Assembly: GCF_009832905.1 (NCBI RefSeq)
Contig: NZ_CP047135.1
Location: forward strand, 2,644,001-2,708,000
Direction of reading: 5' to 3'
DNA: 64,000 bases
From: Stenotrophomonas sp. 364
GTDB taxonomy: Bacteria > Pseudomonadota > Gammaproteobacteria > Xanthomonadales > Xanthomonadaceae
Each line of letters starts with the position of its first letter. The stretch's first letter is position 1. The notes beneath the pieces are model-generated. The model was given only the letters and a program-made list of their open reading frames with translations. It made no database searches and was not told the origin of the DNA. The translations under genes were made by a program, and so were the position numbers. Of the stretch, positions 44,507 through 53,755 are shown piece after piece.

Positions 44507-44730
44507 AGCCGACCGTTGGTCGGCTCCACGCAATCCCGGTAGAACCGACCGTCGGTCGGCTCCACGCAATCCCGGTAGAGCCGACCGTTGGTCGGCTGCA
44601 CACAGTCCCGGTAGAGCCAACCGTTGGTCGGCTGCACACAGTCCCGGTAGAGCCGACCGTTGGTCGGCTCCACGCAATCCATCCAGAAAGGTAGGCGATC
44701 AAAGGCAGCCGACCAACGGTCGGCTCTACC
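44503..44730. repeat. Five-copy 36-base SMAG tandem array plus one reverse copy
   Basis: GTAG heads at 44503, 44539, 44575, 44611 and 44647, exactly 36 bases apart, with spacers CACGCAATCCCG or CACACAGTCCCG; a reverse copy lies at 44706-44730. Units 2 and 4 carry single base changes in the stem. The first GTAG contains the phaB stop codon. Confidence 0.9.
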
Positions 44731-44913
44731 GGGGTTTCTTCAAGAAAACGTTTGCAGGACTTTTTTACGCCTGCACACATTTACCCATTTGCAAATGCTG
44801 CACTCCGCGCAAATCCATGCTGCGCAACATAAAACCGGCCCTATACCCCGCCGCATGGGCCTTCCGGCGGTTGCATGTGCTGCTGCACTGCGCCATGCTG
44901 CCCGCCTACTGTG
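44507..44913. other. 407-base gap between phaB and phaR
   Basis: The first half is the SMAG array. The second half (44731-44913) is AT-richer around 44745-44800 (CAAGAAAACGTTTGCAGGAC, TTTTTTACGCC) and probably contains the phaR promoter; TTTGCAAATGCTGCACTCCG with GCAAAT/ATTTGC half-sites may be an operator, but this is unproven. PhaR-type regulators bind TGC-rich elements, so autoregulation is possible. Confidence 0.5.
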
Positions 44914-45447
44914 ATGAGTGACCGCTTCATGGCTGCGAACCGCATTATCAAGAAATACCCGAACCGCCGGCTCTACGACACCGAAATTTCCAGTTACATC
45001 ACCATCGAAGACGTGCGCCAGCTCATCCTCGACGGCGAAGATTTCGAAGTGCGCGATGCCAAGAGCGGCGACGACCTGACACGTTCAGTGCTGCTGCAGA
45101 TCATCGCCGACCAGGAACAGGACGGTGAGCCGATGCTGTCCACCCAGCTGCTCAGCCAGCTGATCCGCTTCTACGGCGACTCCCTGCAGGGCTTCATGGG
45201 CAACTACCTGGAGCGCAGCATGCAGGTCTTCCTGGACCAGCAGCAGCAGTTCCGCCAGCAGATGGGCAATCTGCTCGGCCAGACCCCGTGGGCCATGATG
45301 AACCAGCTGACCGAGCGCAACCTGGAGCTCTGGCAGGACTTCCAGCGCAACATGGGCCCCGGCTTCGGCCCGCGCCCCGGTGGCACCTCCACCGGCACCG
45401 GCAAGCCGGACACCCCGGCCCCCGGCGCAGGCAAGACCCGCCGCTGA
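44914..45447 (+). CDS. phaR: Polyhydroxyalkanoate synthesis repressor PhaR
   Basis: DNA-binding regulator that senses PHA granules and represses phasin genes. 177 residues. The N-terminal domain NRIIKKYPNRRLYDTEISSY with ITIEDVRQLILDGEDFEVRD is diagnostic; then LLSQLIRFYGDSLQGFM, a Gln-rich helix and a Gly/Pro/Thr-rich tail. The ATG opening MSDRF is used; MAANRI five codons on is an alternative. Encoded downstream of phaB. Confidence 0.94.
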   Translation: MSDRFMAANRIIKKYPNRRLYDTEISSYITIEDVRQLILDGEDFEVRDAKSGDDLTRSVLLQIIADQEQDGEPMLSTQLLSQLIRFYGDSLQGFMGNYLERSMQVFLDQQQQFRQQMGNLLGQTPWAMMNQLTERNLELWQDFQRNMGPGFGPRPGGTSTGTGKPDTPAPGAGKTRR

Positions 45448-45471
45448 GGCAACGCCCGGCTCGGGGCAATG

Positions 45472-45503
45472 AAAAAGGCGCAGCCCCACGGCCGCGCCTT
45501 TTT
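45472..45503. terminator. Bidirectional terminator between phaR and the TraB/GumN gene
   Basis: AAAAAGGCGC-AGCCCCACGGCC-GCGCCTTTTT: 10-base stem with A and T runs on both sides, in a convergent gap. Confidence 0.88.
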
Positions 45504-45521
45504 CGTATCCGCCGCGCGCGA

Positions 45522-46469
45522 TCAGCGCTTCGGCTTGGCACACCCGGTGCACACGCGCTCGACCGTGAAGCCCTTGGCCTTGAGCTTGTCCACCACGCCA
45601 TCGTCGCCCAGCAGGTGCAGCGTGCCCACCACCACCAGCGTGCCGCCCTGCCCGGCCTGCAGGTACTGCTGCAGCTTGGGCACCCAGGCGTCATTGCGAT
45701 CGGTATTGATGCGCTTGTACAGCTGCGGGTACTGACCACGCATCTGCGCGGCCATCGAGGTCCACAGCAGCTTGTCATCGCCGCGGCGCCACGCGTCGTG
45801 CAGCTTGCGCCCTTCCGCGTCGGCCTTGTCGGCCTGGTCCAGCGCCTCGGCCACCATCTGCTGCTGCTCTGCCGCCGACATTCCCGACAGCACCCCGACC
45901 TGCGTGTCGATGTCCTCCAGGCCGGAGGTCGGCTTGCCGGCCGTCGCGGCGCGCTGCATGAAGTGCCGATCCAGCCCGAGGTTCGGGTCCAGGCCCATCT
46001 TGGTGAACTGCCCCAGCGTGATGGTCAGCCCCACGAACCAGGGCTTCATGCCCTGCAGCTGCGCCAAAGGCAGATTGTTCGCGGTGGCGTAGGCCTGCAG
46101 CTTGCTCCACGTCGCCGGGTCCAGGTCACGCTTGAGCTCGGTACCGTCGGTGCGCACCGCCGCCTGCAGCATCTTCTGGGTCAGCTGCGGCGACTGCATG
46201 TCCTGCGGCGACAGCTCGAACACCACCCGCTTGGACGCCGCGAAGGCCTGGTCCACATCGGCCGCCAGCGGATAGTCCTGCGCACGCAGCAGGTGGAACG
46301 AACCCAGCAGGTACAGCCGGCTGTCGCCGGGGCCGGTCACCTTCCACAACAGCGGCACTGGCGGCGTGGCCTTGGCCGCCGGGGCGTCACCGCGCGCCTG
46401 CACCACGCCACTGCCCAACAGCAGGCTGATCATCAACACCGGGGACAGCATTCGCGACAACATCGACAT
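45522..46469 (-). CDS. TraB/GumN family protein (TIKI-like)
   Basis: 315-residue exported protein. Signal peptide MLSPVLMISLLLGSGVVQA; two conserved GxxH motifs, YLLGSFHLL near residue 55 and VVVGTLHLLG near 285, typical of the TraB/GumN family that includes the TIKI metalloproteases. GLEDIDTQVGVLSGMS is the usual central motif. GumN belongs to the xanthan region in Xanthomonas but is not required for its synthesis. It starts three bases after the DUF1684 gene, so probably co-transcribed. Function unknown. Confidence 0.85.
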   Translation of the reverse strand: MSMLSRMLSPVLMISLLLGSGVVQARGDAPAAKATPPVPLLWKVTGPGDSRLYLLGSFHLLRAQDYPLAADVDQAFAASKRVVFELSPQDMQSPQLTQKMLQAAVRTDGTELKRDLDPATWSKLQAYATANNLPLAQLQGMKPWFVGLTITLGQFTKMGLDPNLGLDRHFMQRAATAGKPTSGLEDIDTQVGVLSGMSAAEQQQMVAEALDQADKADAEGRKLHDAWRRGDDKLLWTSMAAQMRGQYPQLYKRINTDRNDAWVPKLQQYLQAGQGGTLVVVGTLHLLGDDGVVDKLKAKGFTVERVCTGCAKPKR

Positions 46470-46472
46470 GGT

Positions 46473-47411
46473 TCAGGCCTCTCCTTCAGGGGCATGGTAG
46501 GCCTGCTCGCCCGCGTCAATGCGCAGGTCCAGGCGGTTTTCCTGTGGCGCCAAGGGGCACGTTGCAAACGGGGTGAACGCGCACGGAGGATTGTAGGCGT
46601 GGTTGAAATCCACCTGCACCTGGCCGTTCGCATCCGGTGCAGGCACGTCCAGATAGCGCCCGGCCGGGTAGCTGCCGTGCCCGCTGGTGCGGTCGGCGAA
46701 GATCACGAACAGCTCGCGCCCGGGTTCGCCCAGCGCTTCCAGCCGCCAGGTGCGGCCGTCCCGCTCGAACTCCAGTGCGCCGGCATTGGGCATCTGCGTG
46801 GTCAGCCCGGTGATGTCCACGATGGGCAGGGTTTTGCCCGGCGCGTGCGGCACGAAGCGCGCGTTCACCCGCCACGACGGGCCGCCCGGCCAGTACTGCA
46901 GCCCGGTGAAATTGGCGCGGCTGGCCGCGTCGGCATGTTTCACCCGCAGCGCGTAGCGCTCGCCGCGATGGATCAGGCTCAACTGGCCCTTGCCGTCGTC
47001 GAAGGAAATCAACGTCGGGGCGGCGTCGCGGTCACTGGCAAAGCGGATGCGACCGGTAAGCGGCGTGTCGCCCACGCGCAGGGCAGCGCCACGCTCGGGC
47101 GTGAACCATACCGTGTCGCCGTCGCGCGCCACCATGCCCAACTTGGCCGGCCCGACCGCCAGGCGGATGCCACTGCCCGGCCCGCTGCCGATGTAGTGCG
47201 CCTTGTACTCCAGCCAATGCAGGCCCACCAGGCTGGTCCAGCCGTCGGCGGCGTGCAGTTCTTCGTAGCGCTTCTGGCGCCACTGCTGCTGTTCGGCGGC
47301 GAATGCCGGATCCTCCGCGGCAGCCACCGTGGGTGCCGCGTCTTTGTCGCCGCACGCGGCCAGCCCCACCGCCAGCATGATCGCGCCCAGCGCCCTTCCC
47401 CACCTTCGCAT
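46473..47411 (-). CDS. DUF1684 lipoprotein
   Basis: 312-residue predicted lipoprotein: signal IMLAVGLAACGDKD with lipobox LAAC. DUF1684 hallmarks are WRQKRYEELHAADGWTSLVG, LHWLEYKAHYIGSGPGS, GRYLDVPAPDANGQVQVDFN and HAYNPPCAFTPFATCPLAPQ, the last being the most conserved stretch. Enzymatic role unknown; the family is often found beside transporters or exported hydrolases. It lies between mutL (stop 11 bases upstream) and the TraB/GumN gene on the same strand. Confidence 0.85.
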   Translation of the reverse strand: MRRWGRALGAIMLAVGLAACGDKDAAPTVAAAEDPAFAAEQQQWRQKRYEELHAADGWTSLVGLHWLEYKAHYIGSGPGSGIRLAVGPAKLGMVARDGDTVWFTPERGAALRVGDTPLTGRIRFASDRDAAPTLISFDDGKGQLSLIHRGERYALRVKHADAASRANFTGLQYWPGGPSWRVNARFVPHAPGKTLPIVDITGLTTQMPNAGALEFERDGRTWRLEALGEPGRELFVIFADRTSGHGSYPAGRYLDVPAPDANGQVQVDFNHAYNPPCAFTPFATCPLAPQENRLDLRIDAGEQAYHAPEGEA

Positions 47412-47422
47412 GATTGTCCCCT

Positions 47423-49288
47423 TCAACGTCCGCGCAGGAACCAGCGGTCGATTTCCGCCAGTGAAAAACGCGCCCAGGTCGGTCGGCCGTGATTGCACTG
47501 ACCCGAGCGTTCGGTGATTTCCATGTCGCGCAACAGCGCGTTCATTTCCGGCACGGTCAGGCGCCGGTTGGCGCGCACGGCGCCGTGGCAGGCCATCGTG
47601 GACAGCAGTTCGTCGCGGGCGCTGGCGATGCGGCGGCTTTGACCGTGCTCGCGCAGGTCGGTGAGCACGTCACGCAGCAGGCCTTCCGGTTCGGCGTTGG
47701 CCAGCAGCGCGGGAATGCTGCGCACGTGCAACGACCCTGGACCGGAGCGGGTGATCTCAAAGCCCAGTGCCACCAGCGTGTCGGCTTCGCGCTCGGCGGT
47801 GTCGGCATCACGTTCGCCCACTGCCAGGGTGATCGGCACCAGCAGCGGCTGCGCGTGCAGGCCCATGCCATCGTGCGCGGTCTTCAGCCGCTCGTAGCCG
47901 ATGCGCTCGTGCGCGGCGTGCATGTCGACCACGATCAGGCCTTCGGCGTTCTCGGCCAGGATGTAGATGCCGTGCAACTGCGCCACGGCGTAGCCCAGCG
48001 GCGGCACGCCACTGTCGGCCGCGGTGGCGGGCAGGCCGTTGTAGCTGGGTATCGGCGGCAGCGCAGCGGAAACGCCACCGGCAGGCGTGGCATACAGCGC
48101 GGCATAGGCCGACGGTGCATCGGCCACCTGCAGGCCCAGCGGTGACTGCTGTGGGCGCCACTGGCCGGCCATGCTGCCACCCCCGCCGCCACCCAGCGCG
48201 TAGCCGCCGCCGGGCGTGCCGTAACCGGCCGCACTGCCCGGCGCAGTGCCGGGCAACGCGTCCGCATCGGCGGCACCTGCGGTGGCGGTCATGCCGGCGC
48301 GCGTTTCGGCCAGCGCTTCCTTCAGCGTGCGGTAGACGAAGTCATGGATCAGGCGCGAGTCACGGAAACGCACCTCGTGCTTGGCCGGGTGCACGTTGAC
48401 GTCGACCCGGGTCGGGTCCAGTTCCAGGAACAGCACGTAGGCCGGCTGGCGGCCGTGGAACAGCACATCGCCATAGGCCATCTTCACTGCGTGGGCCACG
48501 CTGCGGTCACGTACCGAACGGCCATTGACGTAGAGGTATTGCTGGTCGGTGCTGGCACGCGAATAGTGCGGCTGCGCGATCCAGCCATGCAGCCGCAGGC
48601 CTGCCCCGCTGTGGTCCACGCGCAGCGCCTGCGCGGCGAAATCCTCGCCCAGGGTTTCGCCCAGGCGCGTATCGGAATACAGATCGCCGGGCTTATAGCG
48701 GCGCGAGGGCTTGCCGTTGTGCGACACCCGCAGTTCCACGTCCGGGCGGGCCAGCGCCAGCGACCGCAGCCACTCTTCGATATGGCCCAGCTCGGTGCGT
48801 TCGGCGCGCAGGAACTTGCGCCGCGCCGGCACGTTGTAGAACAGCTCGCGCACTTCCACCGTGGTGCCCGGCGCATGCGCGCGCGGGGTGACCTCGCCGA
48901 GCTTGCCGCCTTCGATCTGCAGTGCCGAACCGTGCGCATCGCCAGGACGGCGCGAGGCCAGGGTGAAGCGGCTGACCGAAGCGATCGAGGGCAGCGCTTC
49001 GCCACGGAAGCCGAGCGTGGCCACCGCTTCGAGGTCGTCCAGGCTGGCGATCTTGCTGGTGGCGTGGCGGGACACCGCCAGCGGCAGTTCCTCCGGCGCG
49101 ATGCCCCCGCCATCGTCACGGATCCGGATCAGGCGCACGCCGCCCTCTTCCAGGTCGATGTCCACGCGGGTGGCACCGGCGTCCAGTGCGTTTTCGACCA
49201 GTTCCTTGACCACCGACGCCGGGCGCTCCACCACCTCGCCGGCTGCGATCTGGTTGATCAGGATCTCGGGCAGCTGGCGGATGCTCAT
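47423..49288 (-). CDS. mutL: DNA mismatch repair protein MutL
   Basis: Matchmaker ATPase/endonuclease-family partner of MutS. 621 residues. N-terminal GHKL ATPase ([73 protein letters not shown]), a Gly-rich linker around residues 345-390 ([16 protein letters not shown]), and a C-terminal dimerisation domain. No DQHAxxExxxYE endonuclease motif is seen (it reads [13 protein letters not shown]), as in MutH-type MutL of E. coli. The true start is MSIRQLPE; the frame upstream reads through repeat DNA. Confidence 0.96.
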   Translation of the reverse strand: MSIRQLPEILINQIAAGEVVERPASVVKELVENALDAGATRVDIDLEEGGVRLIRIRDDGGGIAPEELPLAVSRHATSKIASLDDLEAVATLGFRGEALPSIASVSRFTLASRRPGDAHGSALQIEGGKLGEVTPRAHAPGTTVEVRELFYNVPARRKFLRAERTELGHIEEWLRSLALARPDVELRVSHNGKPSRRYKPGDLYSDTRLGETLGEDFAAQALRVDHSGAGLRLHGWIAQPHYSRASTDQQYLYVNGRSVRDRSVAHAVKMAYGDVLFHGRQPAYVLFLELDPTRVDVNVHPAKHEVRFRDSRLIHDFVYRTLKEALAETRAGMTATAGAADADALPGTAPGSAAGYGTPGGGYALGGGGGGSMAGQWRPQQSPLGLQVADAPSAYAALYATPAGGVSAALPPIPSYNGLPATAADSGVPPLGYAVAQLHGIYILAENAEGLIVVDMHAAHERIGYERLKTAHDGMGLHAQPLLVPITLAVGERDADTAEREADTLVALGFEITRSGPGSLHVRSIPALLANAEPEGLLRDVLTDLREHGQSRRIASARDELLSTMACHGAVRANRRLTVPEMNALLRDMEITERSGQCNHGRPTWARFSLAEIDRWFLRGR

Positions 49289-50114
49289 GCGTCGCTCCCG
49301 CAGCGGGAACAGGCGACGGCGGAAGCGAGGGGGAATCGGGGGCTGTACGTCATCGACAGATGATAGCGTAGGCCGGTAGAGCCGACCGTTGGTCGGCTGC
49401 TCTGCGATGGGGCAACACCGGCGCGGAACCAGACGCGGGCGCGCTTCGCGCGATAGCCGACCAACGGTCGGCTCCACGTGGCGGGGATCATCGCCCCGGA
49501 CCGGCCCCATACCCGGTAGAGCCGACCGTTGGTCGGCTGCTCTGCGATGGGGCAACACCGGCGCGGAACCGGATGCGGGCGCGCTTCGCGCGATAGCCGA
49601 CCAACGGTCGGCTCTACGTGGCGGGGATCGTCGCCCCGGACCGGACCCATACCCGGTAGAGCCGACCGTTGGTCGGCTGCTCTGCGACGGGGCAACGCGG
49701 GCGCGGAACCTGACGCGGGCGCGCTTCGCGCGATAGCCGACCAACGGTCGGCTCCACGTGGCGGGGATCGTCGCCCCGAATCGGACACATACCCGGTAGA
49801 GCCGACCGTTGGTCGGCTGCTCTGCGATGGGGCAACACCGGCGCGGAACCGGATGCGGGCGCGCTTCGCGCGATAGCCGACCAACGGTCGGCTCTACGTG
49901 GCGGGGATCGTCGCCCCGGACCGGACCCAGACCCGGTAGAGCCGACCGTTGGTCGGCTGCTCTGCGACGGGGCAACGCGGGCGCGGAACCGGACGCGGGC
50001 GCGCTTCGCCCGATAGCCGACCAACGGTCGGCTCTACCCGGTTCATCCGGATGGTTACGTGTGGGGCCAGCCAACCAACGGTCGGCTCTACCCGCAGATA
50101 ATCCGCGTTGCGGA
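49289..50114. other. 826-base repeat region between amiC and mutL
   Basis: Nearly all of it is the 140-base tandem array, followed by a single reverse SMAG (50068-50091) and the hairpin at the amiC stop. The mutL promoter must lie in the 85 bases 49289-49373 or read in from amiC; no clear boxes were seen. Confidence 0.85.
49374..50038. repeat. Five-copy 140-base tandem array of SMAG pairs
   Basis: Units begin at 49374, 49514, 49654, 49794 and 49934, an exact 140-base period; the fifth is truncated at about 105 bases. Each unit has a forward and a reverse SMAG (GTAGAGCCGACC... and ...GGTCGGCTCTAC) separated by a GC-rich spacer containing GCGCGCTTCGCGCG. Units differ by only a few substitutions. 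Open frames through it are artefacts. Confidence 0.95.
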
Positions 50115-50118
50115 TTAT
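50098..50118. repeat. Hairpin overlapping the amiC stop codon
   Basis: ATAATCCGC-GTT-GCGGATTAT, a perfect 9-base stem with the amiC TAA stop in one arm, matching the layout of the hairpin at the efp stop. Confidence 0.7.
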
Positions 50119-51683
50119 TTGCTGCCGCCGGCTACTGTGCTGGCGGCCTGGATCTCGGCTTCGGCGCGGGCGGCGTAGAGCGTGCCCGGCGGCGGTTGGC
50201 GGCTGAAGAAGGTGTGCACGCCATCGAGCACCGCACCGGCGATCTGGCGCTGGTAGGCCGGGTCGATCAGGCGACGCTCTTCATCCGGGTTGGAGATGAA
50301 GGCGGTTTCGACCAGCATCGCCGGCATGTCCGAGGTGCGCAGCACCGCGAAGTTGGCACGTTCGATGTTGGGCTTGTGGTTCTTGCCAATCCGCTTGAGC
50401 CCGCCCAGCACGTGGCCGGCGGCATCTTCGGATGCCTTCATGTACCCGCTCTGGGCCAGGTCCAGCAGCACGTTGGCCAAGGTGCCCTCGGTCTGCTGCA
50501 GGCGCACGCCACCGACCAGATCGGCGGCGTTCTCCTTGTCGGCCAGCCAGCGTGCACGCTGCGACGAGGCGCCCTTGGTCGACAGCACGTACACCGACGA
50601 CCCCGTGGCGGCACGGTTTTCAGCCGCGTCGGCATGGATCGAAATGAAGATGTCGGCCTTGGCCGAACGGGCCTTCTGCGCGCGCATCGGCAGCGGAATG
50701 AACACGTCGGTGTCGCGGGTCAGGAAGGCTTTCAGGCCGGGCGTGGCATTGACCTGGCGCGCCAGTTCACGCGCCACTGCCAAAGTGATGTCCTTTTCCC
50801 GCTTGCCGGTGGGGCCCACCGCACCGGGATCCTGGCCACCATGGCCGGGATCGATCGCCACCACCAGCTGGCGCATGCCCGGTCGCATCTTGATCCGCGA
50901 GATTTCGCTGGGCATCACCGGGCGCGGCGGCTCGGCAGGCACAACGACCGGCGTCGGCGCAGGCACCACCGCAGCAGTGGCCTGGCCAGCCAGGATCGCC
51001 GCCGGGGTGGCCGAGTTGCTGGCCGCATTGGCATTGCCGGCGGCCGCCACGTTCACCGCGGCAGCAGCCGGCGGCGCCGGCGTCGGCACCGGCGTGGCGG
51101 CCGTGGCGCTGGCCTGCTGGCGCACCGAGGCGGTCAGCAGTGCGGTGGCACGCGCTGCATCGCTGCGCGCCTGGGCTGCGTTGGCGGCCGTCTGTACCGG
51201 CGGCGTGGCGCCCGCGACCGTCCCTGCCGGGGCAGGTGCGGGCGCCGGGGCCTGTGCGGGGGCAGGCGTGCTGGCCACACTGGACGGCGCATCGCCCGGC
51301 CATTCGATCACCAGACGCGACTCGTCGCCCTGCTTGATCATCTGCGGCCGGAACGGCGCGACCGATTCGGCCAGGTCGAACACCACCCGGAACGTACCGG
51401 GCACCGGCTGACCAGTGCGCACGGCCGTGACCACGCCCTTGGGCACAGGCAGCTTGAGATTGCGTACCGCGCTGGAGTCCGGGAAATCCACCACCAGACG
51501 GTTCGGGCCGGCCAGGGTCAGGGTCTTGTAGCCACCGCTGCCGGACAGCGCGATTTCCGCGCGCGTGCCGGTGGCACCGGTCTCCAGACCCACCTGGCGC
51601 ACTTCGCCGGCCCACGCCAGGGCGCTCGCCAGACAGAGTCCGACGGCGGCACAGATGGCGGTGAGTGGTTTCCCCATTGGCAT
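50115..51683 (-). CDS. amiC: N-acetylmuramoyl-L-alanine amidase (AMIN + amidase_3)
   Basis: Periplasmic amidase splitting septal peptidoglycan. 522 residues. Signal peptide [17 protein letters not shown] domain about residues 27-130 ([20 protein letters not shown]); a long Pro/Ala linker (about 135-260); amidase_3 from about 265 with zinc ligands in [28 protein letters not shown] and the catalytic Glu in [15 protein letters not shown]. The longer linker and mutL neighbour make it the counterpart of E. coli amiB. Confidence 0.94.
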   Translation of the reverse strand: MPMGKPLTAICAAVGLCLASALAWAGEVRQVGLETGATGTRAEIALSGSGGYKTLTLAGPNRLVVDFPDSSAVRNLKLPVPKGVVTAVRTGQPVPGTFRVVFDLAESVAPFRPQMIKQGDESRLVIEWPGDAPSSVASTPAPAQAPAPAPAPAGTVAGATPPVQTAANAAQARSDAARATALLTASVRQQASATAATPVPTPAPPAAAAVNVAAAGNANAASNSATPAAILAGQATAAVVPAPTPVVVPAEPPRPVMPSEISRIKMRPGMRQLVVAIDPGHGGQDPGAVGPTGKREKDITLAVARELARQVNATPGLKAFLTRDTDVFIPLPMRAQKARSAKADIFISIHADAAENRAATGSSVYVLSTKGASSQRARWLADKENAADLVGGVRLQQTEGTLANVLLDLAQSGYMKASEDAAGHVLGGLKRIGKNHKPNIERANFAVLRTSDMPAMLVETAFISNPDEERRLIDPAYQRQIAGAVLDGVHTFFSRQPPPGTLYAARAEAEIQAASTVAGGSK

Positions 51684-51765
51684 AGGTCAGGATTCAATCA
51701 CCGCCCTGAATGAAATGCAACTCCTTTTCCCTTAATAATCCGTAACCTGCCGGTGTTTCCTAGTG

Positions 51766-52248
51766 TCAGCCGACAGAAAGGGCCTGCAAGTCGCCCCCTT
51801 GTGGCAACCGGCCGAGCCATTCGCGACCCGCGTCGCTGGTCGCATTGAGACGCACCCGACGTCCCTGCCCCTCGATCTCCAGCGCCACGATCAGGTCGGT
51901 GGGGGGCAGCGCGCCCGCGCCGCGCTCGGGCCATTCGATCAGCCACAGCGAGGCGCTGCCCTCGTCCAGCCCCAGGAAATCCAGCTCATCGGCCTGGCCG
52001 ATGCGGTATAGATCCAGGTGCCAGGCTTCGTGACCGTCGGCCAGCGGATAGCGCTCCACCAGCGTGTAGGTGGGACTGCGGATGGCCCCCTGTACGCCCA
52101 GCGCGCGCAGCAGCGCACGCGCCAGCGTCGACTTGCCCGCGCCGAGGTCGCCCTGCAGCTGCATCACCGCCTGGGGCGGACGGGTCGCGGCCAGCCACTG
52201 CCCAAGCAGATCGGTGTCGTCGGTCTGGGCGAGGAAAAACGTGATCAT
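51766..52248 (-). CDS. tsaE: tRNA threonylcarbamoyladenosine biosynthesis ATPase TsaE
   Basis: ATPase required with TsaB/TsaD for the t6A37 tRNA modification. 160 residues. Walker A GDLGAGKSTLARALLRALG, then SPTYTLVERYPL, HLDLYRIGQADELDFLGLDE and WLIEWPERGAGALP, all family signatures. The ATG overlaps the nnr stop (ATGA). Confidence 0.96.
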   Translation of the reverse strand: MITFFLAQTDDTDLLGQWLAATRPPQAVMQLQGDLGAGKSTLARALLRALGVQGAIRSPTYTLVERYPLADGHEAWHLDLYRIGQADELDFLGLDEGSASLWLIEWPERGAGALPPTDLIVALEIEGQGRRVRLNATSDAGREWLGRLPQGGDLQALSVG

Positions 52249-53732
52249 GCGGGTCGAGGTTCCGGATTCACCAGCCGGCGCAGCGGCACCAGCAGGTCGG
52301 TGGGGAGCAGGCCACGCTGGCCCTCGCTGGCGGCGGCGTCGCCGGCCAGCCCATGCAGCAGTGCACCACTGGCGGCCGCATCGAAGGCGTCCAGCCCCTG
52401 TGCGCGCAGCGCGGCGATGATGCCGGTCAGCAGGTCGCCCATGCCACCCACGGCCATGCCCGGATTGCCCGCCGCGATCACCCGTGGCAGTTGGCCGGGG
52501 GCGGCGATGATGCTGCCGGCGCCCTTGAGCACCACCACGGCGTGGAAGCGCTCGGACAGGGCCTGGGCGGCCGCAAAACGGTCGGCCTGGATCGTGGCCG
52601 TGTCCACCGCGAGCAGGCGCGCCGCCTCGCCCGGGTGCGGTGTCAGGATGGCGTCGTGCAGCGGCTGTGGCGCGGCCGCGAGCAGGTTCAGCGCATCGGC
52701 GTCGACCACCAGCGGCCTGCCACTGCCCAGCACCTGCCGCCACAGCTCGCGCGCCCAGTCGTCCTGGCCCAGTCCCGGCCCGATCGCGATCACGCCGGCC
52801 CGCGCCAGCAGGGCCTGCAGGGCCTGCGCGTCTTCCACCGCGTGCGCCATGGCCTCGGGCAGGCGCGCCAGCAGCGGAGCCACGTGCAGCGCCTGGGTGG
52901 CAATGCTGACCAGCCCCGCGCCGGCACGCAACGCTGCCTCGCCGGCCAGCATCACCGCGCCGCCACTGCCGCGGTTGCCGCCCACGCACAGCACGTGGCC
53001 CGATTCGCCCTTGTGGGTATTGGCACGCCGCGCCGGGAGTTGCCCGGCCAGCCGGGGCGCCTGCCATGGCACGGCGCTGGCGGTCACCTGCGCGTCCGCG
53101 CCGTCGGGCAGCTGCAACGGTGCCAGACGCCGCGCACCCACGTGTTCCAGCGCCGCGCCGGTATACAGGCCCTGGTGGCAGACGATGAACTGCAGGGTCA
53201 CGCGGGCGCGCACCGCACTGCCTGGCACCGCGCCGGTGTTGGCGTCCACGCCGCTGGGTACGTCCAGCGCCAGGACCGGCACGCCGGCCTGGTTGATGGC
53301 CTCGATCAGCGCCGCTGCCTCGCCGTCCGGCGCGCGGTTCAGGCCCAGCCCGTACAGCGCATCCACCACGACATCGGCCGGGGGCAATGCACCGTCAAAC
53401 ACCGCCACCTGCCCGCCGTCGTCCTGCCAGGCCTGCTGGGCCGCACGGGCCAACGCGGTGCCCGCGTCATCGGTGGCCAGGCGCAGCACATGGACCGCGC
53501 GCCCGGCCTGCCGGGCCAACCGGGCCAGCACATAGCCATCGCCGCCGTTGTTGCCGGGCCCCACCACCACGCACAGGCGCTGGGCCTGCGGCCATTGTTC
53601 CAGCAGGCACTGCCAGGCGGCCTGCCCGGCCTGGTCCATCAGCGCGGCACCGCCATCGCCGAGCAGGGCGCTGGCACGCGCATCGATCTGGCGCGCGGCA
53701 GGTATATCGAACAGTTCAGCAAGCTTGGGCAT
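52245..53732 (-). CDS. nnr: Bifunctional NAD(P)H-hydrate epimerase/dehydratase
   Basis: Repairs hydrated NAD(P)H: the N-terminal YjeF_N domain (about 1-210) epimerises and the C-terminal ribokinase-like domain (about 225-495) dehydrates using ADP or ATP. 495 residues. Visible: VVVGPGNNGGDGYVLARLA, LALDVPSGVDANTG, HKGESGHVLCVGGNRGSGGA, AIGPGLGQDDWA, LTPHPGEAARLL and NPGMAVGGMGDLLTGIIAAL. Coupled to tsaE by an overlap; divergent from queG with only 23 bases between start codons. Confidence 0.96.
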   Translation of the reverse strand: MPKLAELFDIPAARQIDARASALLGDGGAALMDQAGQAAWQCLLEQWPQAQRLCVVVGPGNNGGDGYVLARLARQAGRAVHVLRLATDDAGTALARAAQQAWQDDGGQVAVFDGALPPADVVVDALYGLGLNRAPDGEAAALIEAINQAGVPVLALDVPSGVDANTGAVPGSAVRARVTLQFIVCHQGLYTGAALEHVGARRLAPLQLPDGADAQVTASAVPWQAPRLAGQLPARRANTHKGESGHVLCVGGNRGSGGAVMLAGEAALRAGAGLVSIATQALHVAPLLARLPEAMAHAVEDAQALQALLARAGVIAIGPGLGQDDWARELWRQVLGSGRPLVVDADALNLLAAAPQPLHDAILTPHPGEAARLLAVDTATIQADRFAAAQALSERFHAVVVLKGAGSIIAAPGQLPRVIAAGNPGMAVGGMGDLLTGIIAALRAQGLDAFDAAASGALLHGLAGDAAASEGQRGLLPTDLLVPLRRLVNPEPRPA

Positions 53733-53742
53733 GCCGGGATTC

Positions 53743-53748
53743 TATACT
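53743..53748 (+). promoter_or_regulatory. Candidate -10 box of queG (leaderless)
   Basis: TATACT ends seven bases before the queG ATG, so transcription would start at or next to the start codon. The 23-base nnr-queG gap has room for neither a ribosome site nor a leader. No good -35 was found. Confidence 0.45.
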
Positions 53749-53755
53749 TCCCCCC

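Noticed and set aside
44503..44730. CRISPR-like array with 36-base periodicity
   Set aside because: Repeats are palindromic SMAG units with near-identical 11-12-base spacers; there are no unique spacers and no cas genes.
49289..50074. Long in-frame N-terminal extension of mutL
   Set aside because: It translates the 140-base tandem SMAG array; the unit length is not a multiple of three, and the true MutL start (MSIRQLPE) is conserved.
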